Assembly (NCBI GenBank): GCA_029207755.1
Contig: JARCOQ010000083.1
Coordinates: forward strand, 1 to 64,000
Source: Chamaea fasciata
Lineage: Eukaryota > Chordata > Aves > Passeriformes > Sylviidae
Length of the DNA stretch: 64,000 nucleotides
Reading direction: 5' to 3'
The notes beneath the pieces are model-generated. The model was given only the letters and a program-made list of their open reading frames with translations, searched no databases and was not told where the DNA came from. Each line of letters opens with the position of its first letter. The stretch's first letter is position 1. A program made the translations under genes and the position numbers. Below are positions 25,896-39,820 of the stretch, in pieces.

Positions 25896-28800
25896 GGACA
25901 CCAGTGCCATGGATCCCACTGTGGATGGACACTGGTATGGATAGACATCAGAGCCTTGGATCCCAGCTTGACTGTGTTCTGGATGGAGAGCAGAGTCTTG
26001 GATTGGACTCTAGATGGATACTGCTCCAGATGGACACCAGAGCCATGGATCCCACTTTGGATGGATCCCAGTCTGGATAGACTCCAGAGCCATGGATCCG
26101 TCTCTGGATGGATGCTGGTCTGGATGGACACCCGAGCCATGGATCCAAATTGGAGCCTGGTCTGGATGGATACAAGGGCCATGGATTCCACCCTTGATGG
26201 ACACTTGTGGAGATAGCAACCAGAGGCATGGATTCGACTCGAGATGGACACTGGTGCTGAAGGACAGTGGTCTAGATGGTGACCAGAGCCATTCCTCCCA
26301 CCTTGTATTGACTCTTGCCAGACCCCGAGGCATGGATCCCACTCGGGATGGCCAGTGGTCTGGATGGGCACCAGACCATGGCCCTCCTATGAATGGACAC
26401 TGGTCTTGACGGACGCCAGAGCCATGGATTCCAGCTGGACACTGCTGTGGATGGACACCAGAGCAATGGATGCCACTGTGGATGGATACTGGTTTGGATG
26501 GACATAAGAGCCACGGATCCCAATCTGGATGGACGCTGCTGTGAATAGACCCCAGAGCCATGGATCCCACAGTGGATTGACAGTGGTCAGGATGGACACC
26601 AGAGCAATGGATGCCACTGTGGATGGACACAGGTAGAGATGCACACCAGAGTAATGGTGTCCGCTCTGGATGGACACTGGTCAGGATAGACAGCAGAACC
26701 CTGGCTTCCACTCTGGATGGACGCTTGCCTGAATAGACAAAAGAGCTACGGATCCCAGCTTGACACTGGTCTGGATGGACACCAGAGCCATGGATCCCAC
26801 TCTGAATGCACACTACTCGTGATGGACACAAGAGCCATGCATCCCTCTGTGGATGGAGCCTGGTTTGAATGGACAGCACAGCCACGCATCCAGACGGACA
26901 CCAGAGCCGTGGATCCCAACTGCACAGTGGTCTGGATGGACACCAGAGCCATGGATCCCACTGTGGATGGACCCTGGTACAGATAGACAGCATAGCCATG
27001 GATGCAAAGTGGACACTGCTCCAGATGGATAATGATCTGGATGGACGCCAAAGCCATGGATCCCACTCTGGATGCACGCTGTTCTTGATGGACACAGGAG
27101 TCATGCATGGGTCTGTAGATGGAGCCTGGTATGAATGGACAGCACAGCCACGTATCCAGATGGATACTTGCCCAGATGGACAGCAGAGCCATGGATCTCA
27201 AGTGGACAGTGGTCTCGATGGAAACCAGAGCAATGGATCCCACTGTGGATGGACACTGGTATGGATAGACCTCAGAGCCTTGGATCCCAGCTTTACTCTG
27301 TTCTAAATAGACTCCAGAGCCATGGATCCGTCTCTGGATGGATGCTGGTCTGGATGGACACCAGAGCCATGGATCCAAATTGGAGCCTGGTCTGGATGGA
27401 TACAAGGGCCATGGATTCCACTCTTGATGGACATTTGTGGAGATAGCAACCAGAGGCATGGATCCGACTCGAGATGGACACTGGTCCTGAAGGACAGTGG
27501 TCTAGATGGTGACCAGAGCCATTCCTCCCACCTTGTATTGACTCTTGCCAGACCCCGAGGCATGGATCCCACTCTGGATGGCCAGTGGTCTGGATGGGCA
27601 CCAGACCATGGCTCCCCTATCAATGGACACTGGTCTAGATGGATGCCAGAGCCAATGACTCCAGCTGGACACTGGTGTGGATGGACACCAGAGCAATGGA
27701 TGCCACTGTGGATGGATACGGGTTTGGATGGACATAAGAGCCACGGATCCCAATCTAGATGGACGCTGCTGTGAATAGACACCAGTGCCATGGATCCCAC
27801 TGTGGATGGACACTGGTATGGATAGACATCAGAGCCTTGGATCCCAGCTTGACTGTGTTCTGGATGGAGAGCAGAGTCTTGGATTGGACTCTGGATGGAT
27901 ACTGCTCCAGATGGACAGCAGAGTCTTGGATTGGACTCTGGATGGATACTGCTCCAGATGGAACGCAGAGCCATGGATCCCACTCTTGGTGGATACTGGT
28001 CTGGATGGACTCCAGAGCCATGGATCCAAATTGGAACCTGTTCTGGATGGATGCAAGGGCCATGGATTCCACTCTGGATGGATACTGCTCCAGTTAGCAA
28101 CCAGAGTCATAGATCCGAATCCAGATGGAGACTGGTCCAGATGGACACTGGTCCGGATGGTGACCAGAGCCATTCCTCCCACCTTGTATTGATAGTGGTC
28201 TTGCCAGACCCCGAGGCATGCATCCCACTCTGGATGGCCAGTGGTCTGGATGGGCTCCAGACCATGGATCCCCTATGAATGGACACTGGTCTAGATGGAC
28301 GCCAGAGCCATGGATTCTAGCTGGACACTGGTGTGGATGGACACCAGAGCCATGGATGCCACTGTGGATGGACACTGGTTTGGATGGACATAAGAGCCAC
28401 GGATCCCAATCTGGATGGACGCTGCTGTGAATAGACACCAGAGCCATGGATCCCACAGTGGATTGACAGTGGTCAGGATGGACACCAGAGCAATGGATGC
28501 CACTGTGGATGGACGCAGGTAGAGATGCACACCAGAGTAATGGTGTCCGCTCTGGATGGACACTGGTATGGATAGACATCAGAGCCTTGGATCCCAGCTT
28601 GACTGTGTTCTGGATGGAGAGCAGAGTCTTGGATTGGACTCTGGATGGATACTGCTCCAGATGGAACGCAGAGCCATGGATCCCACTGTTGGTGGATACT
28701 GGTCTGGATGGACTCCAGAGCCATGGATCCGTCCCTGGATGGACACAGTTCTGGATGTACACCAGAGCCATAGATCCAAATTGGAGCCTGGTCTGGATGG

Positions 28801-29573
28801 ATGCACGGGCCATGGATTCCACTCTGGATGGATACTGCTCCAGTTAGCAACCAGAGTCATGGATCCGAATCCAGATGGAGACTGGTCCAGGTGGACACTG
28901 GTCCAGATGGTGACCAGAGCCATTCCTCCCACCTTGTATTGATAGTGGTCTTGCCAGACCCCGAGGCATGCATCCCACTCTGGATGGCCAGTGGTCTGGA
29001 TGGGCCCCAGACCATGGATCCCCTATGAATGGACACTGGTCTAGATGGACCCCAGAGCCATGGATTCCAGCTGGACACTGGTGTGGATGGACACCAGAGC
29101 CATGGATGCCACTCTGGATGGACACTGGTTTGGATGGACATAAGAGCCACGGATCCCAATCTGGATGGACGCTGCTGTGAATAGACCCCAGAGCCATGGA
29201 TCCCACAGTGGATTGACAGTGGTCAGGATGGACACCAGAGCAATGGATGCCACTGTGGATGGACGCAGGTAGAGATGCACACCAGAGTAATGGTGTCCGC
29301 TCTGGATGGACACTGGTCTGGATAGACAGCAGAACCCTGGCTTCCACTCTGGATGGACGCTTGCCTGAATAGACAAAAGAGCTATGGATCCCAGCTTGAC
29401 ACTGGTCTGGATGGACACCAGAGCCATGAATCCCACTCTGAATGCACACTACTCGTGATGGACACAAGAGCCATGCATCCCTCTGTGGATGGAGCCTGGT
29501 TTGAATGGACAGCACAGCCATGCATCCAGATGGACACCAGAGCCGTGGATCCCAACTGGACAGTGGTCTCGAT
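25896..29573. repeat. HOR copy 7, standard A-B (3678 bp)
   Basis: A is 25896-27776 and B is 27777-29573. It shares the CTACGG allele and AGACACCAGAG at the start of b2 with copies 6 and 8. A private CATGG replaces CGTGG near 27189. In b2 it has GGTGTGGATGG where copies 1-6 have GGAGTGGATGG. Confidence 0.94.
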
Positions 29574-32500
29574 GGACACCAGTGCCATGGATCCCACTGT
29601 GGATGGACACTGGTATGGATAGACATCAGAGCCTTGGATCCCAGCTTGACTGTGTTCTGGATGGAGAGCAGAGTCTTGGATTGGACTCTAGATGGATACT
29701 GCTCCAGATGGACACCAGAGCCATGGATCCCACTTTGGATGGATCCCAGTCTGGATAGACTCCAGAGCCATGGATCCGTCTCTGGATGGATGCTGGTCTG
29801 GATGGACACCCGAGCCATGGATCCAAATTGGAGCCTGGTCTGGATGGATACAAGGGCCATGGATTCCACTCTTGATGGACACTTCTGGAGATAGCAACCA
29901 GAGGCATGGATTCGACTCGAGATGGACACTGGTGCTGAAGGACAGTGGTCTAGATGGTGATCAGAGCCATTCCTCCCACCTTGTATTGACTCTTGCCAGA
30001 CCCCGAGGCATGGATCCCACTCGGGATGGCCAGTGGTCTGGATGGGCACCAGACCATGGCCCTCCTATGAATGGACACTGGTCTTGACGGACGCCAGAGC
30101 CATGGATTCCAGCTGGACACTGCTGTGGATGGAAACCAGAGCAATGGATGCCACTGTGGATGGATACTGGTTTGGATGGACATAAGAGCCACGGATCCCA
30201 ATCTGGATGGACGCTGCTGTGAATAGACCCCAGAGCCATGGATCCCACAGTGGATTGACAGTGGTCAGGATGGACACCAGAGCAATGGATGCCACTGTGG
30301 ATGGACACAGGTAGAGATGCACACAAGAGTAATGGTGTCCGCTCTGGATGGACACTGGTCAGGATAGACAGCAGAACCCTGGCTTCCACTCTGGATGGAC
30401 GCTTGCCTGAATAGACAAAAGAGCTACGGATCCCAGCTTGACACTGGTCTGGATGGACACCAGAGCCATGGATCCCACTCTGAATGCACACTACTCGTGA
30501 TGGACACAAGAGCCATGCATCCCTCTGTGGATGGAGCCTGGTTTGAATGGACAGCACAGCCACGCATCCAGACGGACACCAGAGCCGTGGATCCCAACTG
30601 CACAGTGGTCTGGATGGACACCAGAGCCATGGATCCCACTGTGGATGGACCCTGGTACAGATAGACAGCATAGCCATGGATGCAAAGTGGACACTGCTCC
30701 AGATGGATAATGATCTGGATGGACGCCAAAGCCATGGATCCCACTCTGGATGCACGCTGTTCTTGATGGACACAGGAGTCATGCATGGGTCTGTAGATGG
30801 AGCCTGGTATGAATGGACAGCACAGCCACGTATCCAGATGGATACTTGCCCAGATGGACAGCAGAGCCGTGGATCTCAAGTGGACAGTGGTCTCGATGGA
30901 AACCAGAGCAATGGATCCCACTGTGGATGGACACTGGTATGGATAGACCTCAGAGCCTTGGATCCCAGCTTTACTCTGTTCTAAATAGACTCCAGAGCCA
31001 TGGATCCGTCTCTGGATGGATGCTGGTCTGGATGGACACCAGAGCCATGGATCCAAATTGGAGCCTGGTCTGGATGGATACAAGGGCCATGGATTCCACT
31101 CTTGATGGACATTTGTGGAGATAGCAACCAGAGGCATGGATCCGACTCGAGATGGACACTGGTCCTGAAGGACAGTGGTCTAGATGGTGACCAGAGCCAT
31201 TCCTCCCACCTTGTATTGACTCTTGCCAGACCCCGAGGCATGGATCCCACTCTGGATGGCCAGTGGTCTGGATGGGCACCAGACCATGGCTCCCCTATCA
31301 ATGGACACTGGTCTAGATGGATGCCAGAGCCAATGACTCCAGCTGGACACTGGTGTGGATGGACACCAGAGCCATGGATGCCACTGTGGATGGATACGGG
31401 TTTGGATGGACATAAGAGCCACGGATCCCAATCTAGATGGACGCTGCTGTGAATAGACACCAGTGCCATGGATCCCACTGTGGATGGACACTGGTATGGA
31501 TAGACATCAGAGCCTTGGATCCCAGCTTGACTGTGTTCTGGATGGAGAGCAGAGTCTTGGATTGGACTCTGGATGGATACTGCTCCAGATGGACAGCAGA
31601 GTCTTGGATTGGACTCTGGATGGATACTGCTCCAGATGGAACGCAGAGCCATGGATCCCACTCTTGGTGGATACTGGTCTGGATGGACTCCAGAGCCATG
31701 GATCCAAATTGGAACCTGTTCTGGATGGATGCAAGGGCCATGGATTCCACTCTGGATGGATACTGCTCCAGTTAGCAACCAGAGTCATAGATCCGAATCC
31801 AGATGGAGACTGGTCCAGATGGACACTGGTCCGGATGGTGACCAGAGCCATTCCTCCCACCTTGTATTGATAGTGGTCTTGCCAGACCCCGAGGCATGCA
31901 TCCCACTCTGGATGGCCAGTGGTCTGGATGGGCTCCAGACCATGGATCCCCTATGAATGGACACTGGTCTAGATGGACGCCAGAGCCATGGATTCTAGCT
32001 GGACACTGGTGTGGATGGACACCAGAGCCATGGATGCCACTGTGGATGGACACTGGTTTGGATGGACATAAGAGCCACGGATCCCAATCTGGATGGACGC
32101 TGCTGTGAATAGACACCAGAGCCATGGATCCCACAGTGGATTGACAGTGGTCAGGATGGACACCAGAGCAATGGATGCCACTGTGGATGGACGCAGGTAG
32201 AGATGCACACCAGAGTAATGGTGTCCGCTCTGGATGGACACTGGTATGGATAGACATCAGAGCCTTGGATCCCAGCTTGACTGTGTTCTGGATGGAGAGC
32301 AGAGTCTTGGATTGGACTCTGGATGGATACTGCTCCAGATGGAACGCAGAGCCATGGATCCCACTGTTGGTGGATACTGGTCTGGATGGACTCCAGAGCC
32401 ATGGATCCGTCCCTGGATGGACACAGTTCTGGATGGACACAAGAGCCATAGATCCAAATTGGAGCCTGGTCTGGATGGATGCACGGGCCATGGATTCCAC

Positions 32501-33251
32501 TCTGGATGGATACTGCTCCAGTTAGCAACCAGAGTCATGGATCCGAATCCAGATGGAGACTGGTCGAGGTGGACACTGGTCCAGATGGTGACCAGAGCCA
32601 TTCCTCCCACCTTGTATTGATAGTGGTCTTGCCAGACCCCGAGGCATGCATCCCACTCTGGATGGCCAGTGGTCTGGATGGGCCCCAGACCATGGATCCC
32701 CTATGAATGGACACTGGTCTAGATGGACCCCAGAGCCATGGATTCCAGCTGGACACTGGTGTGGATGGACACCAGAGCCATGGATGCCACTGTGGATGGA
32801 CACTGGTTTGGATGGACATAAGAGCCACGGATCCCAATCTGGATGGACGCTGCTGTGAATAGACCCCAGAGCCATGGATCCCACAGTGGATTGACAGTGG
32901 TCAGGATGGACACCAGAGCAATGGATGCCACTGTGGATGGACGCAGGTAGAGATGCACACCAGAGTAATGGTGTCCACTCTGGATGGACACTGGTCTGGA
33001 TAGACAGCAGAACCCTGGCTTCCACTCTGGATGGACGCTTGCCTGAATAGACAAAAGAGCTATGGATCCCAGCTTGACACTGGTCTGGATGGACACCAGA
33101 GCCATGGATCCCACTCTGAATGCACACTACTCGTGATGGACACAAGAGCCATGCATCCCTCTGTGGATGGAGCCTGGTTTGAATGGACAGCACAGCCACG
33201 CATCCAGATGGACACCAGAGCCGTGGATCCCAACTGGACAGTGGTCTCGAT
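29574..33251. repeat. HOR copy 8, standard A-B (3678 bp)
   Basis: A is 29574-31454 and B is 31455-33251. The A has ACTTCTGGAGATAG near 29881, shared with copy 9 only, where others have ACTTGTGGAGATAG. Private changes include GGAAACCAGAGC near 30131 and ACACAAGAGTAATGG near 30321. This is the last complete standard HOR. Confidence 0.94.
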
Positions 33252-35132
33252 GGACACCAGTGCCATGGATCCCACTGTGGATGGACACTGGTATGGATAG
33301 ACATCAGAGCCTTGGATCCCAGCTTGACTGTGTTCTGAATGGAGAGCAGAGTCTTGGATTGGACTCTAGATGGATACTGCTCCAGATGGACACCAGAGCC
33401 ATGGATCCCACTTTGGATGGATCCCAGTCTGGATAGACTCCAGAGCCATGGATCCGTCTCTGGATGGATGCTGGTCTGGATGGACACCCGAGCCATGGAT
33501 CCAAATTGGAGCCTGGTCTGGATGGATACAAGGGCCATGGATTCCACTCTTGATGGACACTTCTGGAGATAGCAACCAGAGGCATGGATTCGACTCGAGA
33601 TGGACACTGGTGCTGAAGGACAGTGGTCTAGATGGTGATCAGAGCCATTCCTCCCACCTTGTATTGACTCTTGCCAGACCCCGAGGCATGGATCCCACTC
33701 GGGATGGCCAGTGGTCTGGATGGGCACCAGACCATGGCCCTCCTATGAATGGACACTGGTCTTGACGGACGCCAGAGCCATGGATTCCAGCTGGACACTG
33801 CTGTGGATGGACACCAGAGCCATGGATGCCACTGTGGATGGATACTGGTTTGGATGGACATAAGAGCCACGGATCCCAATCTGGATGGACGCTGCTGTGA
33901 ATAGACCCCAGAGCCATGGATCCCACAGTGGATTGACAGTGGTCAGGATGGACACCAGAGCAATGGATGCCACTGTGGATGGACACAGGTAGAGATGCAC
34001 ACCAGAGTAATGGTGTCCGCTCTGGATGGACACTGGTCAGGATAGACAGCAGAACCCTGGCTTCCACTCTGGATGGACGCTTGCCTGAATAGACAAAAGA
34101 GCTACGGATCCCAGCTTGACACTGGTCTGGATGGACACCAGAGCCATGGATCCCACTCTGAATGCACACTACTCGTGATGGACACAAGAGCCATGCATCC
34201 CTCTGTGGATGGAGCCTGGTTTGAATGGACAGCACAGCCACGCATCCAGACGGACACCAGAGCCGTGGATCCCAACTGCACAGTGGTCTGGATGGACACC
34301 AGAGCCATGGATCCCACTGTGGATGGACCCTGGTACAGATAGACAGCATAGCCATGGATGCAAAGTGGACACTGCTCCAGATGGATAATGATCTGGATGG
34401 ACGCCAAAGCCATGGATCCCACTCTGGATGCACGCTGTTCTTGATGGACACAGGAGTCATGCATGGGTCTGTAGATGGAGCCTGGTATGAATGGACAGCA
34501 CAGCCACGTATCCAGATGGATACTTGCCCAGATGGACAGCAGAGCCGTGGATCTCAAGTGGACAGTGGTCTCGATGGAAACCAGAGCAATGGATCCCACT
34601 GTGGATGGACACTGGTATGGATAGACCTCAGAGCCTTGGATCCCAGCTTTACTCTGTTCTAAATAGACTCCAGAGCCATGGATCCGTCTCTGGATGGATG
34701 CTGGTCTGGATGGACACCCGAGCCATGGATCCAAATTGGAGCCTGGTCTGGATGGATACAAGGGCCATGGATTCCACTCTTGATGGACATTTGTGGAGAT
34801 AGCAACCAGAGGCATGGATCCGACTCGAGATGGACACTGGTCCTGAAGGACAGTGGTCTAGATGGTGACCAGAGCCATTCCTCCCACCTTGTATTGACTC
34901 TTGCCAGACCCCGAGGCATGGATCCCACTCTGGATGGCCAGTGGTCTGGATGGGCACCAGACCATGGCTCCCCTATCAATGGACACTGGTCTAGATGGAT
35001 GCCAGAGCCAATGACTCCAGCTGGACACTGGTGTGGATGGACACCAGAGCAATGGATGCCACTGTGGATGGATACGGGTTTGGATGGACATAAGAGCCAC
35101 GGATCCCAATCTAGATGGACGCTGCTGTGAAT
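33252..35132. repeat. Unit A of HOR copy 9 (1881 bp), last regular unit
   Basis: It keeps the full a1 (651) and a2 (1230) layout and shares ACTTCTGGAGATAG and CTACGG with copy 8. It has a private GTTCTGAATGG near 33334. What follows is no longer a normal B, so this is the right edge of the regular part of the array. Confidence 0.92.
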
Positions 35133-37065
35133 AGACACCAGTGCCATGGATCCCGCTGTGGATGGACACTGGTATGGATAGACATCAGAGCCTTGGATCC
35201 CAGCTTGACTGTGTTCTGGATGGAGAGCAGAGTCTTGGATTGGACTCTGGATGGATACTGCTCCAGATGGACAGCAGAGTCTTGGATTTGACTCTGGATG
35301 GATACTGCTCCAGATGGAACGCATAGCCATGGATCCCACTGTTGGTGGATACTGGTCTGGATGGACTCCAGAGCCATGGATCCGTCCCTGGATGGACACA
35401 GTTCTGGATGGACACCAGAGCCATAGATCCAAATTGGAGCCTGGTCTGGATGGATGCACGGGCCATGGATTCCACTCTGGATGGATACTGCTCCAGTTAG
35501 CAACCAGAGTCATGGATCCGAATCCAGATGGAGACTGGTCCAGGTGGACACTGGTCCAGATGGTGACCAGAGCCATTCCTCCCACCTTGTATTGATAGTG
35601 GTCTTGCCAGACGCCGAGGCATGCATCCCACTCTGGATGGCCAGTGGTCTGGATGGGCCCCAGACCATGGATCCCCTATGAATGGACACTGGTCTAGATG
35701 GACGCCAGAGCCATGGATTCCAGCTGGACACTGGTGTGGATGGACACCAGAGCCATGGATGCCACTGTGGATGGACACTGGTTTGGATGGACATAAGAGC
35801 CACGGATCCCAATCTGGATGGACGCTGCTGTGAATAGACCCCAGAGCCATGGATCCCACAGTGGATTGACAGTGGTCAGGATGGACACCAGAGCAATGGA
35901 TGCCACTGTGGATGGATGCAGGTAGAGATGCATACCAGAGTAATGGTGTCCGCTCTGGATGGACACTGGTCTGGATAGACAGCAGAACCCTGGCTTCCAC
36001 TCTGGATGGACGCTTGCCTGAATAGACAAAAGAGCTATGGATCCCAGCTTGACACTGGTCTGGATGGACACCAGAGCCATGGATCCCACTCTGAATGCAC
36101 ACTACTCGTGATGGACACAAGAGCCATGCATCCCTCTGTGGATGGAGCCTGGTTTGAATGGACAGCACAGCCACGCATCCAGACGGACACCAGAGCCGTG
36201 GATCCCAACTGCACAGTGGTCTGGATGGACACCAGAGCCATGGATCCCACTGTGGATGGACCCTGGTACAGATAGACAGCATAGCCATGGATGCAAAGTG
36301 GACACTGCTCCAGATGGATAATGATCTGGATGGACGCCAAAGCCATGGATCCCACTCTGGATGCACGCTGTTCTTGATGGACACAGGAGTCATGCATGGG
36401 TCTGTAGATGGAGCCTGGTATGAATGGACAGCACAGCCACGTATCCAGATGGATACTTGCCCAGATGGACAGCAGAGCCGTGGATCTCAAGTGGACAGTG
36501 GTCTCGATGGAAACCAGAGCAATGGATCCCACTGTGGATGGACACTGGTATGGATAGACCTCAGAGCCTTGGATCCCAGCTTTACTCTGTTCTAAATAGA
36601 CTCCAGAGCCATGGATCCGTCTCTGGATGGATGCTGGTCTGGATGGACACCCGAGCCATGGATCCAAATTGGAGCCTGGTCTGGATGGATACAAGGGCCA
36701 TGGATTCCACTCTTGATGGACACTTTTGGAGATAGCAACCAGAGGCATGTATCCGACTCGAGATGGACACTGGTCCTGAAGGACAGTGGTCTCGATGGTG
36801 ACCAGAGCCATTCCTCCCACCTTGTATTGACTCTTGCCAGACCCCGAGGCATGGATCCCACTCTGGATGGCCAGTGGTCTGGATGGGCACCAGACCATGG
36901 CTCCCCTATCAATGGACACTGGTCTAGATGGATGCCAGAGCCAATGACTCCAGCTGGACACTGGTGTGGATGGACACCAGAGCAATGGATGCCACTGTGG
37001 ATGGATACGGGTTTGGATGGACATAAGAGCCACGGATCCCAATCTAGATGGACGCTGCTGTGAAT
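35133..37065. repeat. B/A hybrid unit (703 + 1230 = 1933 bp)
   Basis: The first part, 35133-35835, is a b1/b2 recombinant. It has two CAGAGTCTTGG monomers as in b1 and also the GTCCCTGGATGG monomer of b2. It then goes directly into an a2 block at 35836-37065, with the A-type GGACCCTGGTACAG stretch. Net effect: b2 and b3 of B and a1 of the next A are lost. The same layout and length recur at 54087-56019. Confidence 0.88.
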
Positions 37066-38159
37066 AGACACCAGTGCCATGGATCCCACTGTGGATGGAC
37101 ACTGGTATGGATAGACATCAGAGCCTTGGATCCCAGCTTGACTGTGTTCTGGATGGAGAGCAGAGTCTTGGATTGGACTCTGGATGGATACTGCTCCAGA
37201 TGGACAGCAGAGTCTTGGATTGGACTCTGGATGGATACTGCTCCAGATGGAACGCAGAGCCATGGATCCCACTGTTGGTGGATACTGGTCTGGATGGACT
37301 CCAGAGCAATGGATCCGTCCCTGGATGGACACAGTTCTGGATGGACACAAGAGCCATAGATCCAAATTGGAACCTGTTCTGGATGGATGCAAGGGCCATG
37401 GATTCCACTCTGGATGGATACTGCTCCAGTTAGCAACCAGAGTCATAGATCCGAATCCAGATGGAGACTGGTCCAGATGGACACTGGTCCGGATGGTGAC
37501 CAGAGCCATTCCTCCCACCTTGTATTGATAGTGGTCTTGCCAGACCCCGAGGCATGCATCCCACTCTGGATGGCCAGTGGTCTGGATGGGCCCCAGACCA
37601 TGGATCCCCTATGAATGGACACTGGTCTAGATGGACGCCAGAGCCATGGATTCTAGCTGGACACTGGTGTGGATGGACACCAGAGCCATGGATGCCACTG
37701 TGGATGGACACTGGTTTGGATGGACATAAGAGCCACGGATCCCAATCTGGATGGACGCTGCTGTGAATAGACACCAGAGCCATGGATCCCACAGTGGATT
37801 GACAGTGGTCAGGATGGATACCAGAGCAATGGATGCCACTGTGGATGGACACAGGTAGAGATGCACACCAGAGTAATGGTGTCCGCTCTGGATGGACACT
37901 GGTCAGGATAGACAGCAGAACCCTGGCTTCCACACTGGATGGACGCTTGCCTGAATAGACAAAAGAGCTATGGATCCCAGCTTGACACTGGTCTGGATGG
38001 ACACCAGAGCCATGGATCCCACTCTGAATGCACACTACTCGTGATGGACACAAGAGCCATGCATCCCTCTGTGGATGGAGCCTGGTTTGAATGGACAGCA
38101 CAGCCACGCATCCAGATGGACACCAGAGCCGTGGATCCCAACTGGACAGTGGTCTCGAT
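37066..38159. repeat. Truncated B unit (703 + 391 = 1094 bp)
   Basis: It is 703 bp shorter than a normal B, and 703 equals 750 minus 47, the expected loss for exchange between b1 and b2 when b1 has one extra 47 bp monomer. It is a mosaic of both parents. GTTGGTGGATAC, the GTCCCTGGATGG monomer and GGGCCCCAGACC are b2-like; GGAACCTGTTCTGG, GAGTCATAGATCC and GGATTCTAGC are b1-like. Confidence 0.88.
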
Positions 38160-39003
38160 GGACACCAGTGCCATGGATCCCACTGTGGATGGACACTGGT
38201 ATGGATAGACATCAGAGCCTTGGATCCCAGCTTGACTGTGTTCTGGATGGAGAGCAGAGTCTTGGATTGGACTCGGGATGGATACTGCTCCAGATGGGCA
38301 GCAGAGTCTTGGATTGGACTCTGGATGGATACTGCTCCAGATGGACAGCAGAGTCTTGGATTGGACTCTGGATGGATACTGCTCCAGATGGACAGCAGAG
38401 TCTTGGATTGGACTCTGGATGGATACTGCTCCAGATGGACAGCAGAGTCTTGGATTGGACTCTGGATGGATACTGCTCCTGATGGACAGCAGAGCCATGG
38501 ATCCCACTGTTGGTTGATACTGGTCTGGATGGACTCCAGAGCCATGGATCCGTCCCTGGATGGACACAGTTCTTGATGGACACCAGAGCCATAGATCCAA
38601 ATTGGAGCCTGTTCTGGATGGATGCAAGGGCCATGGATTCCACTCTGGATGGATACTGCTCCAGTTAGCAACCAGAGTCATGGATCCGAATCCAGATGGA
38701 GACTGGTCCAGATGGACACTGGTCCAGATGGTGACCAGAGCCATTCCTCCCACCTTGTATTGATAGTGGTCTTGCCAGACTCCGAGGCATGGATCCCACT
38801 CTGGATGGCCAGTGGTCTGGATGGGCACCAGACCATGGATCCCCTATGAATGGACACTGGTCTAGATGGACGCCAGAGCCATGGATTCCAGCTGGACACT
38901 GGTGTGGATGGACACCAGAGCAATGGATGCCACTGTGGATGGACACTGGTTTGGATGGACATAAGAGCCACGGATCCCAATCTGGATGGACGCTGCTGTG
39001 AAT
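38160..39003. repeat. Expanded b1 block (844 bp)
   Basis: This is a b1-type block enlarged by 141 bp (three 47 bp monomers) compared with the 703 bp form. It shares length and expansion with 43558-44401. It ends in GCTGCTGTGAAT and is followed by a d2 block. Confidence 0.88.
38255..38489. repeat. Five-copy tandem expansion of one 47 bp monomer
   Basis: Five direct copies of a monomer starting CAGAGTCTTGGATTGGACTC lie head to tail (235 bp), where zone 1 has one or two. Copies differ by single bases: GACTCGGGATGG and GATGGGCAG in copy 1, GCTCCTGATGG in copy 5. The inner three look identical, suggesting recent slippage or exchange within the run. Confidence 0.93.
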
Positions 39004-39820
39004 AGACCCCAGAGCCATGGATCCCACAGTGGATTGACAGTGGTCAGGATGGACACCAGAGCCATGGATGCCACTGTGGATGGACACAGGTAGAGATGCA
39101 CACCAGAGTAATGGTGTCCGCTCTGGATGGACACTGGTCAGGATAGACACCAGAACCCTGGCTTCCACTCTGGATGGACGCTTGCTTGAATAGGCAAAAG
39201 AGCTATGGATCCCAGCTTGACACTGGTCTGGATGGACACCAGAGCCATGGATCCAACTCTGAATGCACACTACTCGTGATGGACACAAGAGCCATGCATC
39301 CCTCTGTGGATGGAGCCTGGTTTGAATGGACAGCACAGCCACGCATCCAGATGGACACCAGAGCCGTGGATCCCAACTGGACAGTGGTCTCGATGGACAA
39401 CAGAGCCATGGATCCAAATTGGAGCCTGGTCTGGATGGATACAAGGGCCATGGATTCCACTCTTGATGGATACTGCTCCAGATAGCAACCAGAGGCATGG
39501 ATCCGAATCCAGATGGAGACTGGTCCAGATGGACACTGCTCCAGATGGTCACGAGAGCCATTCCTCTCACCTTGTATTGGTAGTGGTCTTGCCGGAAACC
39601 GAGGCGTGGATCCCACTCTGGATGGCCAGTGGTCTGTATAGGCACCAGACCATGGCTCCCCTATGAATGGACACTGGTCTAGATGGACGCCAGAGCCATG
39701 GATTCCAGCTGGACACTGGTGTGGATGGACACCAGAGCAATGGATGCCACTGTGGATGGATACTGGTTTGGATGGACATAAGAGCCACGGATCCCAATCT
39801 AGATGGACGCTGCTGTGAAT
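39004..39820. repeat. Block d2 (817 bp)
   Basis: 391 bp of b3 type (39004-39394) followed by 426 bp that enter an a1-like sequence about 230 bp in, at GGACAACAGAGCC. The aberrant segment has the variant CCTCTCACCTTG instead of CCTCCCACCTTG. It also has CCGGAAACCGAGGCGTGG near 39592, with an unusually dense set of CpG. The same block type recurs at 46961, 57280, 60176 and 62833. Confidence 0.83.
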
